Shown here: positions 11,334 through 23,212 of the stretch, piece by piece
Numbering within the stretch: position 1 is the first letter of the stretch
Layout of the letters: each line of letters opens with the position of its first letter
Assembly: GCA_037126765.1 (NCBI GenBank)
Contig: JBBCBC010000034.1
Location: 15,560,691 to 15,624,690, forward strand
DNA from: Stenogyne calaminthoides
Taxonomy: Eukaryota; Streptophyta; Magnoliopsida; Lamiales; Lamiaceae
Direction: 5' to 3'
Length of the DNA: 64,000 bases
Program-made: the position numbers and the translations under genes
The notes under the pieces: generated by a model
Told to the model about the DNA's origin: nothing
Databases searched by the model: none
The model's input: only the letters and a program-made list of their open reading frames with translations

Positions 11334-13919
11334 ATGGCTACCGAATCTTCAACCACTCCCCCGACTGCACAACCTATGGTGTTGTCATCTTCGGACGATG
11401 ATACTATTTTCATCTCCAAATTCTATCGCCACCCTGGTTCGTCGTCCGCCGCCCGAAATGATGGGGGAACTTCGGCCGTCACTACCCCAGATGAGGCCCG
11501 GAAAGATGATGGTAATGACGAGTCGATTGACGAGCAATTTTTGGCGGAGCTTGGGACTATTACTCATTCACCACCGCTGGATCTTCCTTCCCACCACGCC
11601 GCCTTGCCGGAGACGATGGCGGAGGTGGGTTCCTCAGCCGCGGGTCTTTTTGATACGACTTGTAGGTAAGGCGCGTACGAGCAAATTTTTGACTACGACT
11701 ATTACATGACTCGAGCTCCGTACCAGCGACCTAAGCGTCTTTTCTAGAAGCGGTGAAGTCAGATTTTTCGGCTCACGAGGATAAGTACAAGTCGGTCTTG
11801 AGTGACGAGCATGTGCGCTTGCTTCGTCGCAAGTTTAAGGTGTTGAGGGACGTCCACTTTTATGCCCCGACCTTCGAGGAGCGAGCTGACCAGCTGCGTC
11901 CGGGCATGATAGCAATGAACGAGCATTCCATGGAGGCAGGGGTTCGGTTTCCTTTGCATCCGGCCATCTCGCACCTATTAGCGGCGTGGAATCAGAGCTT
12001 GACTCAGATTACCCCGAACTGGTGGAGTTACATTATCTCCACCATGATCGTGTTGGGGCAAGCCGGGTTGTATCGATTCCCAAGTCTGGAAGAGATAGCC
12101 CAAGTGATGTCTCCCATTGCCCAGTATGAAGGTTATAATGTCGTGCGCCTCCGCAAAAGGAAAGAGTTTTTGAGTGGAATCCCGAATAAAGTGGATAGAT
12201 GGCACCAGAGGTGGTGGTTTGTTGGAGGGGCCTGGGAGTTGGTTGATCCTTTGAGCACCCTGTCCATCTGTGTTCCTACGGATTATGCTCACCGACCTGA
12301 AAATAGTAAGCCTTTAATTCTTCACGTCGCGATTGGTACTGATCTAATTCTTTTTCTATCTTGCAGTGTTCAAACCCCGACCGTCCAAGCTATATTGGGA
12401 TTTTATCCAGACGTTTGAGTTGGTCCAGAACATGCATGCGCGCTTGCGAGACGTCAATGCCCTGAACATCGAGTTCAATCAACTTCGAGCCGAACTGTAC
12501 ACTTATCCCCGTCATCTGAATATACCCTGTAAGTCGTTTTATTTGGCTAAATTACCTTCGTGTGATGATTGTTAATTCGCGACCTAAACGACCTTCATTC
12601 TCATGGCAGTTCCCAATCACCCAGCTTATTTTCACCAATCAGCTGCTTCTGTAATGGCTACCCGGAAGAAGTTCGTGCTGGGTTCGATGAAGAGAATTGC
12701 GCATGTTAGTGCCCTTCCTCCAGGTCCTACCCCTACTAGTCCTTCTACCGCCGAGAAGGGGAAGAAGAAGGCCAAGGGGCCGACCCCGTCAGATTCTGAG
12801 TCCGCTTGTAAGAGGATGAGGGAGGAGACCGACACTCACAAGTCATTGACGAATCAAGGGATTGGTGGATCGACCCTTGGCTCAGCTCCCCAGCCCGCAC
12901 CCGCCCCGCAATGAGGCCGTCATCTGGAGGACGACTCTTGGATGGGCTGGGATGTAGATCGACTCAAAGAGTGAGTTTAGCTTACTTGTATTTTTTTTGC
13001 TAATGTCCTGACTTTCTTTGTAGCCCGGACTATACGCCTGACAAATTTTCCCTGGAGGCCCTGAGCTTCTTGGCGTCGGGCGGGCTTGACCCGGAAGGGC
13101 TTCCCGATGACTGACCGACCTATCTCCACCGAGCTATCCATAACCTGCCTCGGGGATGGACGAGAGAGGATCACAACAGTGTCTGCGATAGAAGGTTATG
13201 GTCAACTTATACTCGGCCTTGGTCCACTCTTACAAGGCGACAGTTTTCCTGAAGAAAACTAGTGCCAGCTGGAGTCCGAGCTCAAGAACCTGACGAAGTT
13301 GAGAGAGAGGGTTGCTGACTAGGCCAAAAGGATAGTTTCGGGGGTTGGGATCTAGAAGAAGCTGGAGACAACCAACTCTGAGATGACCCGGAAAGTATCC
13401 AACCTCGAGGGTCGCTTGGGTGAGGTTGAGGGTCGACTGTTGACTGAGAAGGCGGCCATCACTCAGATAGAGGGGAAGCTAGCTGCGGCTAAGGGCGACT
13501 TGGCTGCCAAGGAGGCCAAGTTCAAGGAGGTTGAGGAGATGAACTCAGGCTATGCCTATGTCATGGCGTTCGCGGGGGCTATCCGTATCTTCCGCCGCGC
13601 GAACCCCGCTGGCGACCTCACTGGGATTGTCACCGAGCTGACCGAATATGTCAGTGACAATCCTGACGTCCTATTGGAGGTCAAGGACCTGGAAGGCATG
13701 GGTATCGACCTCTCATTCTTCCCCGGCCAGCATAGAATTGTGTTTCCTGAACCTGATGAGACACAGCCGGGGTTCACCGAGGCGGTTCCTGAGACGCCGC
13801 TTGAGGAGACCCCGCATATGCTACAGGCCACGAAGAAGTCGGGAACCAAGCCCACTGGAGATGCTGTGGAGACGTCGGGCGTCGGGCCCGCGGAGGATGT
13901 TATCACTCCCGATCAATGA
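11334..13919 (+). pseudogene. Antisense extra ORF of the Tat element (putative gypsy-type transposon family protein), apparently spliced
   Basis: This plus-strand gene is antisense to gag-pol. It starts MATESSTTPPTAQP after a short leader. It then carries the conserved block GVRFPLHPAISHLLAAW, TPNWWSYIISTMIVLG and RWHQRWWFVGGAWE (about 11,936-12,240), characteristic of the plant 'putative gypsy type transposon' family (PF04195). A basic Lys-rich region (about 12,640-12,830) and a Glu/Lys/Ala coiled coil (about 13,384-13,545) follow. Probable introns lie at 12,306-12,366 (GTAAG to TTGCAG), about 12,530-12,609, and about 12,969-13,023. A further junction near 11,666-11,750 does not keep frame as read, so decay is likely there. 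The role of this protein in Tat elements is unknown. Exon limits are tentative. Confidence 0.7.
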
Positions 13920-13960
13920 ACGCGCTTGCCAGCCAAGGTATGAATAGGAGGGCTGTCTGC

Positions 13961-14110
13961 CAGCAATTAGGTGGGCAGCCTTTGAACATAGTCAGTGGTG
14001 CTGCTGATGAAATTTTGGTTGTTCTTAAGAATGATAACATCAAGAATCCCGATAAGAAAAAGGAGATTGAGAAGTTGTTGAACTCCATCCCCAACAATAC
14101 TTTTGATCAG
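13961..14110 (+). pseudogene. Captured fragment matching the N-terminal region of the spliceosomal helicase BRR2
   Basis: An open 50-codon stretch reads QQLGGQPLNIVSGAADEIL, then VLKNDNIKNPDKKKEIEKLL and ends FDQ. This strongly resembles the segment just upstream of the helicase cassettes in plant BRR2 (U5 snRNP DExH helicase), where QLGGQP, IVSGAADEILAVLKND, EIEKLL and FDQ occur in the same order. Similarity stops abruptly at both ends: upstream is retroelement sequence and downstream HPFSSRRSS is unrelated. The frame is open from an ATG at 13,916 to a stop at 14,159. It lies about 40 bp after the antisense ORF stop. I infer capture of host coding sequence by an ancestor of this element. Homology is from memory. 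Confidence 0.75.
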
Positions 14111-14595
14111 CACCCCTTTTCAAGTCGGAGATCGTCTCGAAGTCGCAGGAGAACTGAGTAGTGGTCGCTAGCTGGTAGTACTTTGGTAGTCTGGTGTACT
14201 TTTGCTTTTTGTTGGCCTTGAGCCGCTTGATGTAATCAGTCTTCGGGCTCTTATAATGTACCGACCTTCGGGCCTTTGTCATTAATGAAACTTAGTTTTT
14301 TCCTTCCTTTATTGTGCCGACTTGATTTCCTTATGTGACATTGATATTTGCATTTGTTCTTATCGTCTTATTGTCAATGCGATTTATTTTTGAACTTTGC
14401 TTAGTCGTCTTACAAAGTTACGAGAGGACCGCACCGCTTAGGATGGTGATCTCGCTGCAAGTATGTCGAAAGACGTTCCTTGGGAGGTCGATGTTTTACA
14501 TATGCGACCTCCCTTGGTTTAACACAGAAATTATGAAAAGAAAGTTGACATTATTATTGACTAGCCGAATAACTTACATGTATATGATCTCAAAC

Positions 14596-15486
14596 CTACT
14601 GATAATACTTCTTCAGATGAGATGCATTCCACGGGTATTGAGCCTTAGTGCCATCTGGATTTTCGAGCTCGTAGGCGCAGTTAGATAGGACTCTTGCGAC
14701 CTTGAACGGACCTTCCCAATTTGGGCCAAAGGTTCTTTTGGACACCCAGAGCATTGTCTTCAACACAAGATCTCCTTCCTTGAATTGTCGAAGTCGCACT
14801 TTAGAGTTGTAGTAGTTCTCTGATTGTTGCTTGTATCTTGCATTCCTCATGTTAGCTTCTAGTCGCTTTTCTTCGAGTAGGTCCAAGTTTCTGGCCAAAG
14901 CTTCGTCATTGTGGTCGATCGCGACCTGGGATGTACGAAGACTCAAAAACGCGACCTCTTAGGGTATGACCGCTTCGGTCTTGAAAGCCAAGGAGTAAGG
15001 AGTTTCTCCTGTCGAGTTTCGGCAGGTTGTTCTATATGACCACAACACATCCGGTAGCTCGCTAGCCCACTTCCCCTTTCCTTCCTCAATTTTTGTCTTT
15101 AAGGTGTGCTTGATGATTTTGTTCACGGCTTCGACCTGGCCGTTCGATTGAGGGTGGTATGGAGTCGAGAAGAGCTTTTTGATCTTCCATGTTTTGAAGA
15201 AGTTTTCGATCTTGAGGCCATCGAACTGTTTTCCATTATCTGATATGATTGCCTGAGGTAGACAGAACCTGCAGATGATGTTTTGCCATATGAATTTTAT
15301 GACATGGTCTTGATCTATGATTGCTAGAGCCTCTGCCTCGGCCCATTTTGTGAAGTAATCCACCGCAACTAGGGCATATTTGACTGAACCAGGGCCGTTG
15401 GGAGCTGCCCAATAATGTCTATTCCCCACTTTGCAAAGGGCCAAGGACTGAGGATGCTGGTGAGCTCTTCTGGAGCGACATTGATG
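14596..15486 (-). pseudogene. Tat integrase, catalytic core and C-terminal part
   Basis: The minus strand reads YWAAPNGPGSVKYALVAVDYFTKWAEAEAL, then QAIISDNGKQFDG and STPYHPQSNGQVEAVNK. These supply the three catalytic acidic residues (D of VAVDYF, D of ISDNG, E of GQVEAVNK). The C-terminal portion includes YYNSKVRLRQFKEGDLVLK and NWEGPFKVARVLSNCAYEL, the post-core domain of plant gypsy integrases. A frame break lies at about 14,950. At 15,486 the gene is interrupted by a solo LTR and the N-terminal zinc-binding part continues at 17,198. Confidence 0.88.
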
Positions 15487-15490
15487 GATG

Positions 15491-17197
15491 TGTTGGGGTT
15501 ATACTGAAAAGTATGCTTTTACTTTGTATAACCAAACTGGATTTTCTTATTTATTTACTGAAATAAAATATTAATCACTGTTGCATTAAATATGAATGAA
15601 TGTTATATATATTTATTGCAAAATCGTTCAATAAGTTAAGTACATATTATGTTGTAGTTAATTTGGTGATACCAGATCACAGAAGATCAAATTAACAACT
15701 CCTCGTAATTAAGTACAAATTCACAACCCAGATGGAAATGAACAAACCATCATGAAAGATTGAAGTATAAGGCTCAGATTGACTTGTCTTGACCAAGAGA
15801 TTATACTAGTGCATTTAGATGCACTGAATAAGGACCTACAGGAGGATAAATTCTTCGGTACTGAATATACAAGAATTAGACCTCAGTGGTGTGTTATTTC
15901 TTAATCTCCGTCCCTTAAATGGGATCGTGTGGAATTAATAACTATTGCTTTGACTTATGATAGGAAGAGAGTCAATGTGATTCGATACCTTATATCTTGG
16001 GCAATATTATTAATTACATGATGATTGCTGACATTTAATACGGAGAATCGTGTGCAAGTATGTCTTGCTTGATTTGTCCCCTTGGTGGGGCTCAGAATAT
16101 TTATCATACCAAATCTTGCAAGTGAAAATTTATTTCCGGTATGGATAATAATGTTGACCTGTCTTTACTCCAAGGACAAAGATATTAATTAATATAAAGC
16201 TTTTTCAGTGACTTAATTAATTAATGGACTAAGATAATCTTAAACACGATAAATAATGACCGGGAGCCATATTATAGTAAAGTCGTAATATGGGTTAAGA
16301 TGGACATTTCAATATTAATTTTATAGTGGAGTAAATTAATATTAATGGACTTGAATAATATTTGGCCCAATATTATAGCTTCATAGTCCATTGGAGGTCC
16401 AATCTTAATTCTCCTAAAAGCCCCTCAAATAGCCCAAAATAAAGTCCAATTAATGAAAAGGAGAATAAAATATTCTTGCCTAATATTTCCTAATTATTTT
16501 CGAAAATTGTAGGAAAAAGAAGAAGAAAGATTTTCTTGAAAAGATTTTATGGAAAGAGATAAGTATTCTTGGAATACATAATTATCCTATAAATTTAAGA
16601 AGTCAAATCTTGATTCATATTACCTTGTATTTTTCGAAAATAATAGGATAAAAGGGGAATAAGATTTTTATGGAAAAATTTAATTAAGGAGAAAAGAATA
16701 TAGGAGATATATTCAAGATTTCTTGGAGATCAAGAAAGAGATTTTCTTCCTTATTTTTTCATTGAAAAAATCGGCCCCCTTAGTCCTATAAATAGGGGAT
16801 GAATTTTTCATCCCCAATGTAATTCCATGTGTTGGAAATATTAGAAATCCACATAGGTGGTGGAAAAATATTTTATTTTTTCTCTCTTGTTAAAATCGTT
16901 CGTGTGAATCCTCCCACCGGATTACGTTCGTGGACTTAGGACATATTTGGGAAGGCTCTTTGGGTTGATCCAACGTCTCAACGGTTGTCTCTACAAGAGG
17001 TACGTAATCTCGTAACTCCTAGATTTCGCATGCTTAGGATATACCCGTGGATTATGTGTACGCATGATTGTTTGTTTGCTTATTAATTATTATGTTGAAT
17101 TGATTTAGGATTAATTCATGTTAGTAATTAATTGATTAATTTAAATATGTATTTAAAATCATCTCGAATAGATCCGGACACCCATATTTTCCCAACA
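15491..17197 (+). mobile_element. Solo LTR of the Copia-B family (copy 1), inserted in the Tat integrase
   Basis: It begins TGTTGGGGTTATACTGAAAA and ends TTTTCCCAACA, matching Copia-B LTR ends base for base apart from point changes. The 3' flank TGATG at 17,198-17,202 matches TGATG at 15,482-15,486. Four extra bases (GATG) lie between that left copy and the LTR, most simply a small tandem duplication. There is no internal sequence or second LTR, so it formed by LTR-LTR recombination. A TATA box (CTATAAATAG, 16,786-16,795) marks the LTR promoter. Confidence 0.9.
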
Positions 17198-17202
17198 TGA
17201 TG

Positions 17203-17660
17203 GTGTATGAATTTGGCATCTATGACATTTGCGGACGAAGATGATGGCATCGGCTCTTAAGGTCTGCCAAAAACATCCTTGTCTTGTCGTCTTGTGAGCC
17301 AGCGATTGCCCCCCAGATTGGTTTCCGCACACTCCTTTATCTCCCTTAGGATGGTTTGCCCCTGTTCTGGTGTGATACACCAAAGCAGTGGTGTGCTGAA
17401 GCCCCGTTTATATATCTCGTTGTCGATCAATGTATATCTCACCGCTCGTAATTGCAACTATTTGGCTTGAATTCTGTCTTGCGACAAGATTCCATTTTTT
17501 AAGTATTCAAAGATGGGTGTCGTCCAGCTCGTTGTCGGGGTATCTAGGGTCGCGATCACTGTATCAATAGTGGAGGGGTGGGAGAGCTTTGTGATGGTGA
17601 CATCCCTCATCTCTGTTGGCCCCTCTGAAGTCTCTAGTCGTGCTAAAGCATCGACTCGTG
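17203..17660 (-). pseudogene. Tat integrase N-terminal zinc-binding part
   Basis: Two overlapping minus-strand frames give the lead-in (QLRAVRYTLIDNEIYKRGFS, then PLLWCITPEQGQTILREIKE) and the zinc-binding pair of cysteines (KCHRCQIHTPS) that precede the core in gypsy integrases. The frame shifts within about 100 bp. It joins the core at 15,486 across the solo LTR. Confidence 0.8.
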
Positions 17661-17679
17661 AATTTTAATCCCTTGGGAC

Positions 17680-18500
17680 CAACTTGATATGGATTTGTTC
17701 GAATTTTTGGCAGAGTGTCTTGACGATTTCTTGGTAAGCCGTCATTATGTCATCTCGAGCTTCATATTTCCCCGTGACTTGGCAAGCCACGAGTTGAGAG
17801 TCTGTGTGTGCCTGGAGTCTTTTAATACCCATTCTTGGATGACAACTCCGGTGTTGATGGTAACCGTGCTCGGCCGTTGTTTATTCTTTGGGAAGTCGAA
17901 AGTGATGGCATTCTGAAAAGATGTTCCCCATGGGCTTATCAAGACAACCCCTGCACCCGATTTGTGGGAGGTTGCTGAATCGTCTACGTATAACTCCCAA
18001 GGTGGGCCAGCCGAAATGCCAGCTTCCGAAGGGAGGGTTAGTTCCACAATGAAATCGGCCAGCACTTGAGCCTTGATCGCAGGTCGCGGTGCGTAGGTCA
18101 CTCCGTATTATCCAATTTCGATTGCCTACTTGAGGCATCAACCTGTGGTATGTTGTCGGTGAAGTATGTTTCGTAGAGGTAAGGAAGTGAGGACCTTGAC
18201 CTGATGGTCGAAAAAATATGGTCTCAACTTCCTTACACTCATAACTAGGGTGTATGCCAATTTCTCTAGAAGAGAGTACCGCTGCTCGGTCTTGTTCAAC
18301 GTCTGACAGACGAAGTATATTGGTAAATGGATCTGACCTTCTGCTGAAACGAGCACTGCGCATAATGCAGTCTTCGAGGCCGTCAGGTACAGGAATAGTT
18401 TTCCACCCGGGACGGGTTTGGACAGAATACTCACGTCTGCCAGAGAAGCTTTGATCTTATCGAAAGCCTCTTGACTTTCGGGTGTCCATTCGAACTTCGA
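17680..18500 (-). pseudogene. Tat RNase H and second, archaeal-like RNase H domain
   Basis: The first RNase H reads GGKLFLYLTASKTALCAVLVS with QTLNKTEQRYSLLEKLAYTLV and RKLRPYFFDHQVKVLT, as in gypsy polyproteins. Downstream on the minus strand, PAIKAQVLADFIVEL and WELYVDDSATSHKSGAGVVLISP form the start of a second RNase H-like domain. The doubled domain is a Tat/Ogre-lineage trait. The usual YVDGSS motif is changed to YVDDSA. The two parts lie in different frames. Confidence 0.82.
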
Positions 18501-18509
18501 CTTTCTTTA

Positions 18510-19523
18510 GATTGTGTCGAATATGGGTTTGCATTTATCCCTCATTCTGGAGATAAATCTGTATAGTGCGGCTAGGCAACCCGCGAGTTTTTGTACTTCT
18601 TTCATGTTTCGAGGGGCTCCCATATCCAGGATGGCCTGGACCTTCGCTAGATTCGCCTCTATTCCGCGCTTGCTGACCAGGTGCCCCAGGAACTTCCCCG
18701 ACTCTACCCCAAAGTTACATTTTTTTAGGATTGAGCCTCATATTGAACTTCCTTAGGATGTCAAAGGCCTGAGTGAGGTGGGTGAGGTGATCTTCCTTCT
18801 CCAGGATTTTGACCACTATGTCATCTACGTAGACTTCCATCGACTTGCCAATCTGGTCGGCGAACATATGGTTGACCAATCTTTGGTATGTTGCCCCTGC
18901 GTTTTTTAGACCGAAAGACATTTTCTTCCATCAGTAAAGATTTTTCTCTATTCGGAAAGAGGTGTGTTGCCTGTCAGGCTCGTGCATGGCTATCTGATGA
19001 TAGCCTGCGAAAGGATCCATGAATGACATCATCTCGTGGCCAGCCGTGTTATCTATCAGGTGGTCGATATGCGACATAGGAAAGAAGTCCTTTGGGTATG
19101 CCTTCTTGAGGTCGATGAAGTCGATACAGAGTCGCCAAGTGTCGTTTGATTTCCTTACCAAGACTGCATTGGCTACCCATTGTGATTGATCGGCCTGAAT
19201 GATCAGCTCGTTATCTAATAATTTCTTCACCTCCTCCTCAAGTGCTGCATACTTCTCTAGGCCAAATTTGCCTTTTCTAGGCTATCAACTTTTGTTCGGG
19301 GTCGATGTGTAATCGATGACAGGTGACTTCAGGATTCGATGCCGATCATACCTTTATGTGACCATACAAACACGTCCAGATTTGTCTTGACAAAGTCGAT
19401 GACTTCCCACCTAAGGCCGCCTGATATCTTGGAGCCTATTATGACTTCGAGATCCGGGTGGACTGGATCCACCTTTACTTTCTCGAGCTCTTCCCCTGGG
19501 ATGGCTCTCGGGCCATCTTGCAT
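18510..19523 (-). pseudogene. Tat reverse transcriptase
   Basis: In minus-strand order the blocks are: an N-terminal lead (KVDPVHPDLEVIIGSKI with FVKTNLDVFVWSHKGMIGI), LDNELIIQADQSQWVANAVLV with WRLCIDFIDLKKAYPKD, HQIAMHEPDRQHTSFR, then MSFGLKNAGATYQRLVN and the catalytic loop EVYVDDIVVK. The YVDD motif is intact. Frame breaks at about 18,930, 19,240 and 19,330 prevent a continuous product. The region just upstream is interrupted by Copia-B at 19,528. Confidence 0.88.
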
Positions 19524-19528
19524 CATCT
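19524..19528. repeat. Target duplication CATCT (left copy) of Copia-B
   Basis: CATCT at 19,524-19,528 is repeated at 28,149-28,153 immediately outside the two Copia-B LTRs. Confidence 0.95.
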
Positions 19529-21186
19529 TGTTGGGGAAATCGGGGTGCCCGGATCTATTCGAGGTGATTATTTAAATACATATTTAAATTCAACAGTTAA
19601 TTACTAGCATGAATTAATCCTAAATTAATTCAACATAATAATAAACAACATGCGTACACATAATTCACGTAAAACCTAAACATGCGGAACTAGGAGTTAC
19701 AGAATTACTAACCTCTTGAAGAATCAAACGGATGAATCGAACGGATGAATCAACCCAAGAGCCTTCCCAAATATATCCCCAAAGTTCACGTTCGTTATCT
19801 GGTGGGAATATTTCAACGAACGGTTTTAATGGAGAGAAAATAAAATATTTTACTACCACCTTTGTGGATTTCTAATATTTCCAACGCATGGAATTGCACT
19901 TGGGAATGAAAAGTTCATCCCCTATATAGAGGGAGGAGGGGGGGACGAAAATTAAGGTAGAAAATTAAGGGAGAAAGTATTTTCTTATCTCCAAGAAATC
20001 TTGAATATATCTCCTATATTCTTTTCTCCTTAATTAAATTTTCCATAAAAATCTCCTTCCCCTTCCTATGATATTTTTAAAATTAACAAAAATCAAGATT
20101 TGACTTTGAATTTTTTAATAATTATCTCTTTCCATAAAATATCTACAAGAAAATGGGGACAATCTTTTTCTTCCTTTTAGGAGAATTTTAAAATTACTAT
20201 TTGAAATAAGCAAGAATACCTCATTAATTGGACTTCATTTTTGGGCTATTTGGGGGGCCTTTAGGAGAATTAAGATTGGACCTCTAATGGACTATGAAGA
20301 TTTAATATTTCGGGCCAAATATTATTCAAGTCCATTAATATTAATTTACTCCACTATAAAATTAATATTGAACTATCCATCTTAACCCATATTACGATTT
20401 CACATATAACATGGCTCCCAATCATTATTTCCCGCGTTTAAGATTATATTAGTCCATTAATTAATTAAGCCACTGAACAAGCTTTATATTAATTAATATC
20501 TTTGTCCTTGGAGTAAAGACAACTCAACGTTAATATCCATGACGGAAATAAATTTTCACTTGCAAAATTTGGCATGATAAAGGATATGAGCCCACCAAGG
20601 GGACAAATCAAGCAAGACGTACTTGCACGTGATTCTCCGTATTAAATGTCAGCAATCGTCATGTAATTAATAATATTGCCCAAGATATAAGGTATCGAAT
20701 CACATTGACTCTCTTCCCATCATAAGTCAAAGCAATAGTTATTAATTTCACACGATCCTATTTAAGGGACGGAGATTAAGAAACAACGCACCACTGAGGT
20801 CTAATTCTTGTATATTCAGTACCGAAGAATTTGTCCTCATGTAGGTCCTCATTCAGCGCACCTAAATTCACTAGTGTGATCCCTTGGTCAAGACAGGCCA
20901 ATCTGGGTCTCACACTTCAACCGTTCATGATGGTTCGTTCATTTCCATCTGGGTTGTGAATTTGTACTTAATTACGAGGGCTGTTAATTTGATCTTCAGT
21001 GATCGGGTATCACCAAATTAACTACAACGTAATACGTACTGTCTTATTGAACGGGTTTGCAATAAACATATATAACATTCATTCATATTTAATGCAACAG
21101 TGATTAAATATTTATTTCAGCAAATAAATAAGAAACTCCAGTTTGTTTAACAAATTAAAAGCATACTTTTCAGTATAACCCCAACA
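19529..21186 (-). repeat. 3' LTR of Copia-B
   Basis: It is 1,658 bp, TGTTGGGGAAATCGGG to AGTATAACCCCAACA on the plus strand. It is shorter than the 5' LTR (1,705 bp) by several small deletions, for example in the AT-rich region around 20,060-20,220. Confidence 0.93.
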
Positions 21187-21197
21187 ATCTCCCACTT
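21187..21197 (-). promoter_or_regulatory. Polypurine tract of Copia-B
   Basis: The minus strand reads AAGTGGGAGAT directly before the 3' LTR start TGTTGGGG, the usual plus-strand primer of plant copia elements. Confidence 0.85.
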
Positions 21198-21388
21198 ATA
21201 CTCAAAGTCTGCTTTTAAGTATACTACAGCATGTCTCGTGTTCTATGTGACATCTAATGTCACCCTACACGAACCTAATAATATTTCTCCCACTTATACT
21301 CAAAGCAGATTGACAACGTTCTTGACACCCATTCCTTCCACATGTCTCTCGAATGTACTCTGAGGCAGACCCTTTGTGAATGGATCTG

Positions 21389-22060
21389 CTAGGTTGTCTT
21401 CCGATGCAATCTTAGCCACCTCAATGTCTCATCTCTTAACGATTTCTCGTATGAGATGATATTTTCTTTCAATGTGTTTGCTGGCTTTGTGGGCTCTCGA
21501 CTCCCTTGAATTTGCAACTGCTCCGGCTTATCACAGTAGACCGTTATTTTGTCGGGCAAATTCGGGACCACGTCCAAGTCTACTAAGAAGTTCTTGAGCC
21601 AAACCGCTTCCTTCGTGGCCTCACAAGCAGCGACATATTCAGCTTCCATGGTAGAATCAGCGATGCATTTTTGTTTTACGCTTCTCCATGTCATGGCTCC
21701 TCCCCCCATGCAGAACACACTATCCGAGGTAGACTTTCTGGAGTCAATATCTGATTGGAAATTCGAGTCCGTGTAAGGGGATGGGGATCGGTATCGACTT
21801 GTAAACCAACATTTCATCCCGTTTCCTTTTCGTGTACGAGAATGTTCTTTCTGCCGATCAATGCTCTTTCCGGGGTTACTTTGATATCTTGCCACCATGC
21901 CTACGGCAAAGCAGATATCCGGTCTCGTACACATCATTGCATACATGAGGCTTCCCACAACCGAAGCATAAGGGATGCCCTTCATGTCATCTATCTCTTT
22001 CTATGTCTTGGGACACATCTCTTTGGATAGATGGATTCAGTGTCTGTAGGGCACAAAGTC
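21389..22060 (-). pseudogene. Copia-B RNase H region
   Basis: The minus strand reads IPYASVVGSLMYAMMCTRPDICFAVGMVARYQSNPG, then DSNFQSDIDSRKSTSDSVFCMGGGAMTWRSVKQKCIADSTMEAEYVAACEATKEAVWL, the copia RT end and RNase H. The central part between them is shifted in frame. Catalytic D and E of the RNase H core (ESTMEAEY-type motif, here DSTMEAEY) are kept. Confidence 0.85.
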
Positions 22061-22204
22061 TTTCTTAGAATCCTGCATGCGGAAGCGCTTCAAAATAATA
22101 TCTATATATGAGGCTTGTGAAAGCCCGATCATTCTTTTCCTGCGATCTCGAGTGATCTTGATCCCTAGGATGTGACCGGCTTTCCCTAAGTCCTTTATAT
22201 CGAA

Positions 22205-23173
22205 CTATTTTGACAGCCATGCCCTTACGTCTAATAACACCTTTACATCATTTCCGATGAGCAGAATGTCGTCCACGTATAATACCAAAAATACTAATGC
22301 AGTTCCGTCACGTTTTTTATAAACACAACTTTCAAATTCGTTTTGATCGAATCCGTAGGATTTTATAACTTGATCAAAACACTGATTCCAAGCTCGGGAT
22401 GCTTGCTCCAGTCCATAAATGGACTTCCTGAGCTTGCAAACCAGATGCTCTTGGCCTTTTTCAATGAAGCCTTCGGGTTGTTGCATATAGATTACTTCGT
22501 CAAGATTTCCATTAAGGAAAGTTGTCTTGAAGTCTATTTGCCAGATCTCAAAATCTTGACACGCAGCAATCGACAAGAGAATGCGGATGGACTTGTGCAT
22601 GGCTACGGGCAAAAAGGTTTCCTCATAATCGATCCCTTCTTTCTGAGTGTACCCTTTCGCCACAAGTCTTGCTTTGAAGGTTTCAACCCTTCCGTCTGGT
22701 CCCCTTTTTCTCTTGTATACCCACTTGCATCCGATGGGTTTTACCCCATCAAGTGGTTCGACTAGCTCCCACACCTTGTTGTGATCCATTGAACCCATCT
22801 CGGCTTCCATTGTTGTTTGCCAAGATTGAGCATCTTTGTCTTGGATTACCTCGTTGTTGGACCATGGATCTGATTCTTCCACGGAGATTAAGTCCGAAGA
22901 CTCTTCGATCCCCAAGAATCTCTCGGGTTGTCGGATAACCCTCCCAATACGACGAGGTTTCGGTTGTGTAGGCGTGACGTTTGGTATGTCATTTTGGACT
23001 GTTGGCAACGAAGTTGGCCCCGTAAGTTCTTCTAAGGTAATTTCACTTCTAGGCTTTCGACTGTTCATATAGTCTTCTTCCAAAAATCTAAAGTGAGTAC
23101 TGATTACCACCTTTTGATCTTCGGGATCATAGAACATGCATCCTTTAGTTCCTTGAGGTACCCCTATGAACAT
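22205..23173 (-). pseudogene. Copia-B integrase tail and reverse transcriptase
   Basis: A 322-codon open stretch carries the integrase C-terminal end (GCMFYDPEDQKVVISTHFRFLEEDY). It then runs into RT blocks WQTTMEAEMGSMDHNKVWELV, GCKWVYKRKRGPDGRVETFKARLVAKGYTQKEGIDYEETF, QIDFKTTFLNGNLDEVIYMQQPEGF and the catalytic loop VLYVDDILLIGND. Substitutions (FKTAFL to FKTTFL, SPVA to LPVA) suggest drift. It is a fragment of one polyprotein with the neighbouring regions. Confidence 0.88.
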
Positions 23174-23212
23174 CCTTAATCTTAACGCGTCGTCAATTTA
23201 CGGCTTCCTTGT

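Noticed and set aside
15491..17197. Considered as the second LTR of a full element paired with 28,966-30,808
   Set aside because: Each has its own distinct 5-bp duplication and the DNA between them is Tat and Copia-B, so they are independent solo LTRs.
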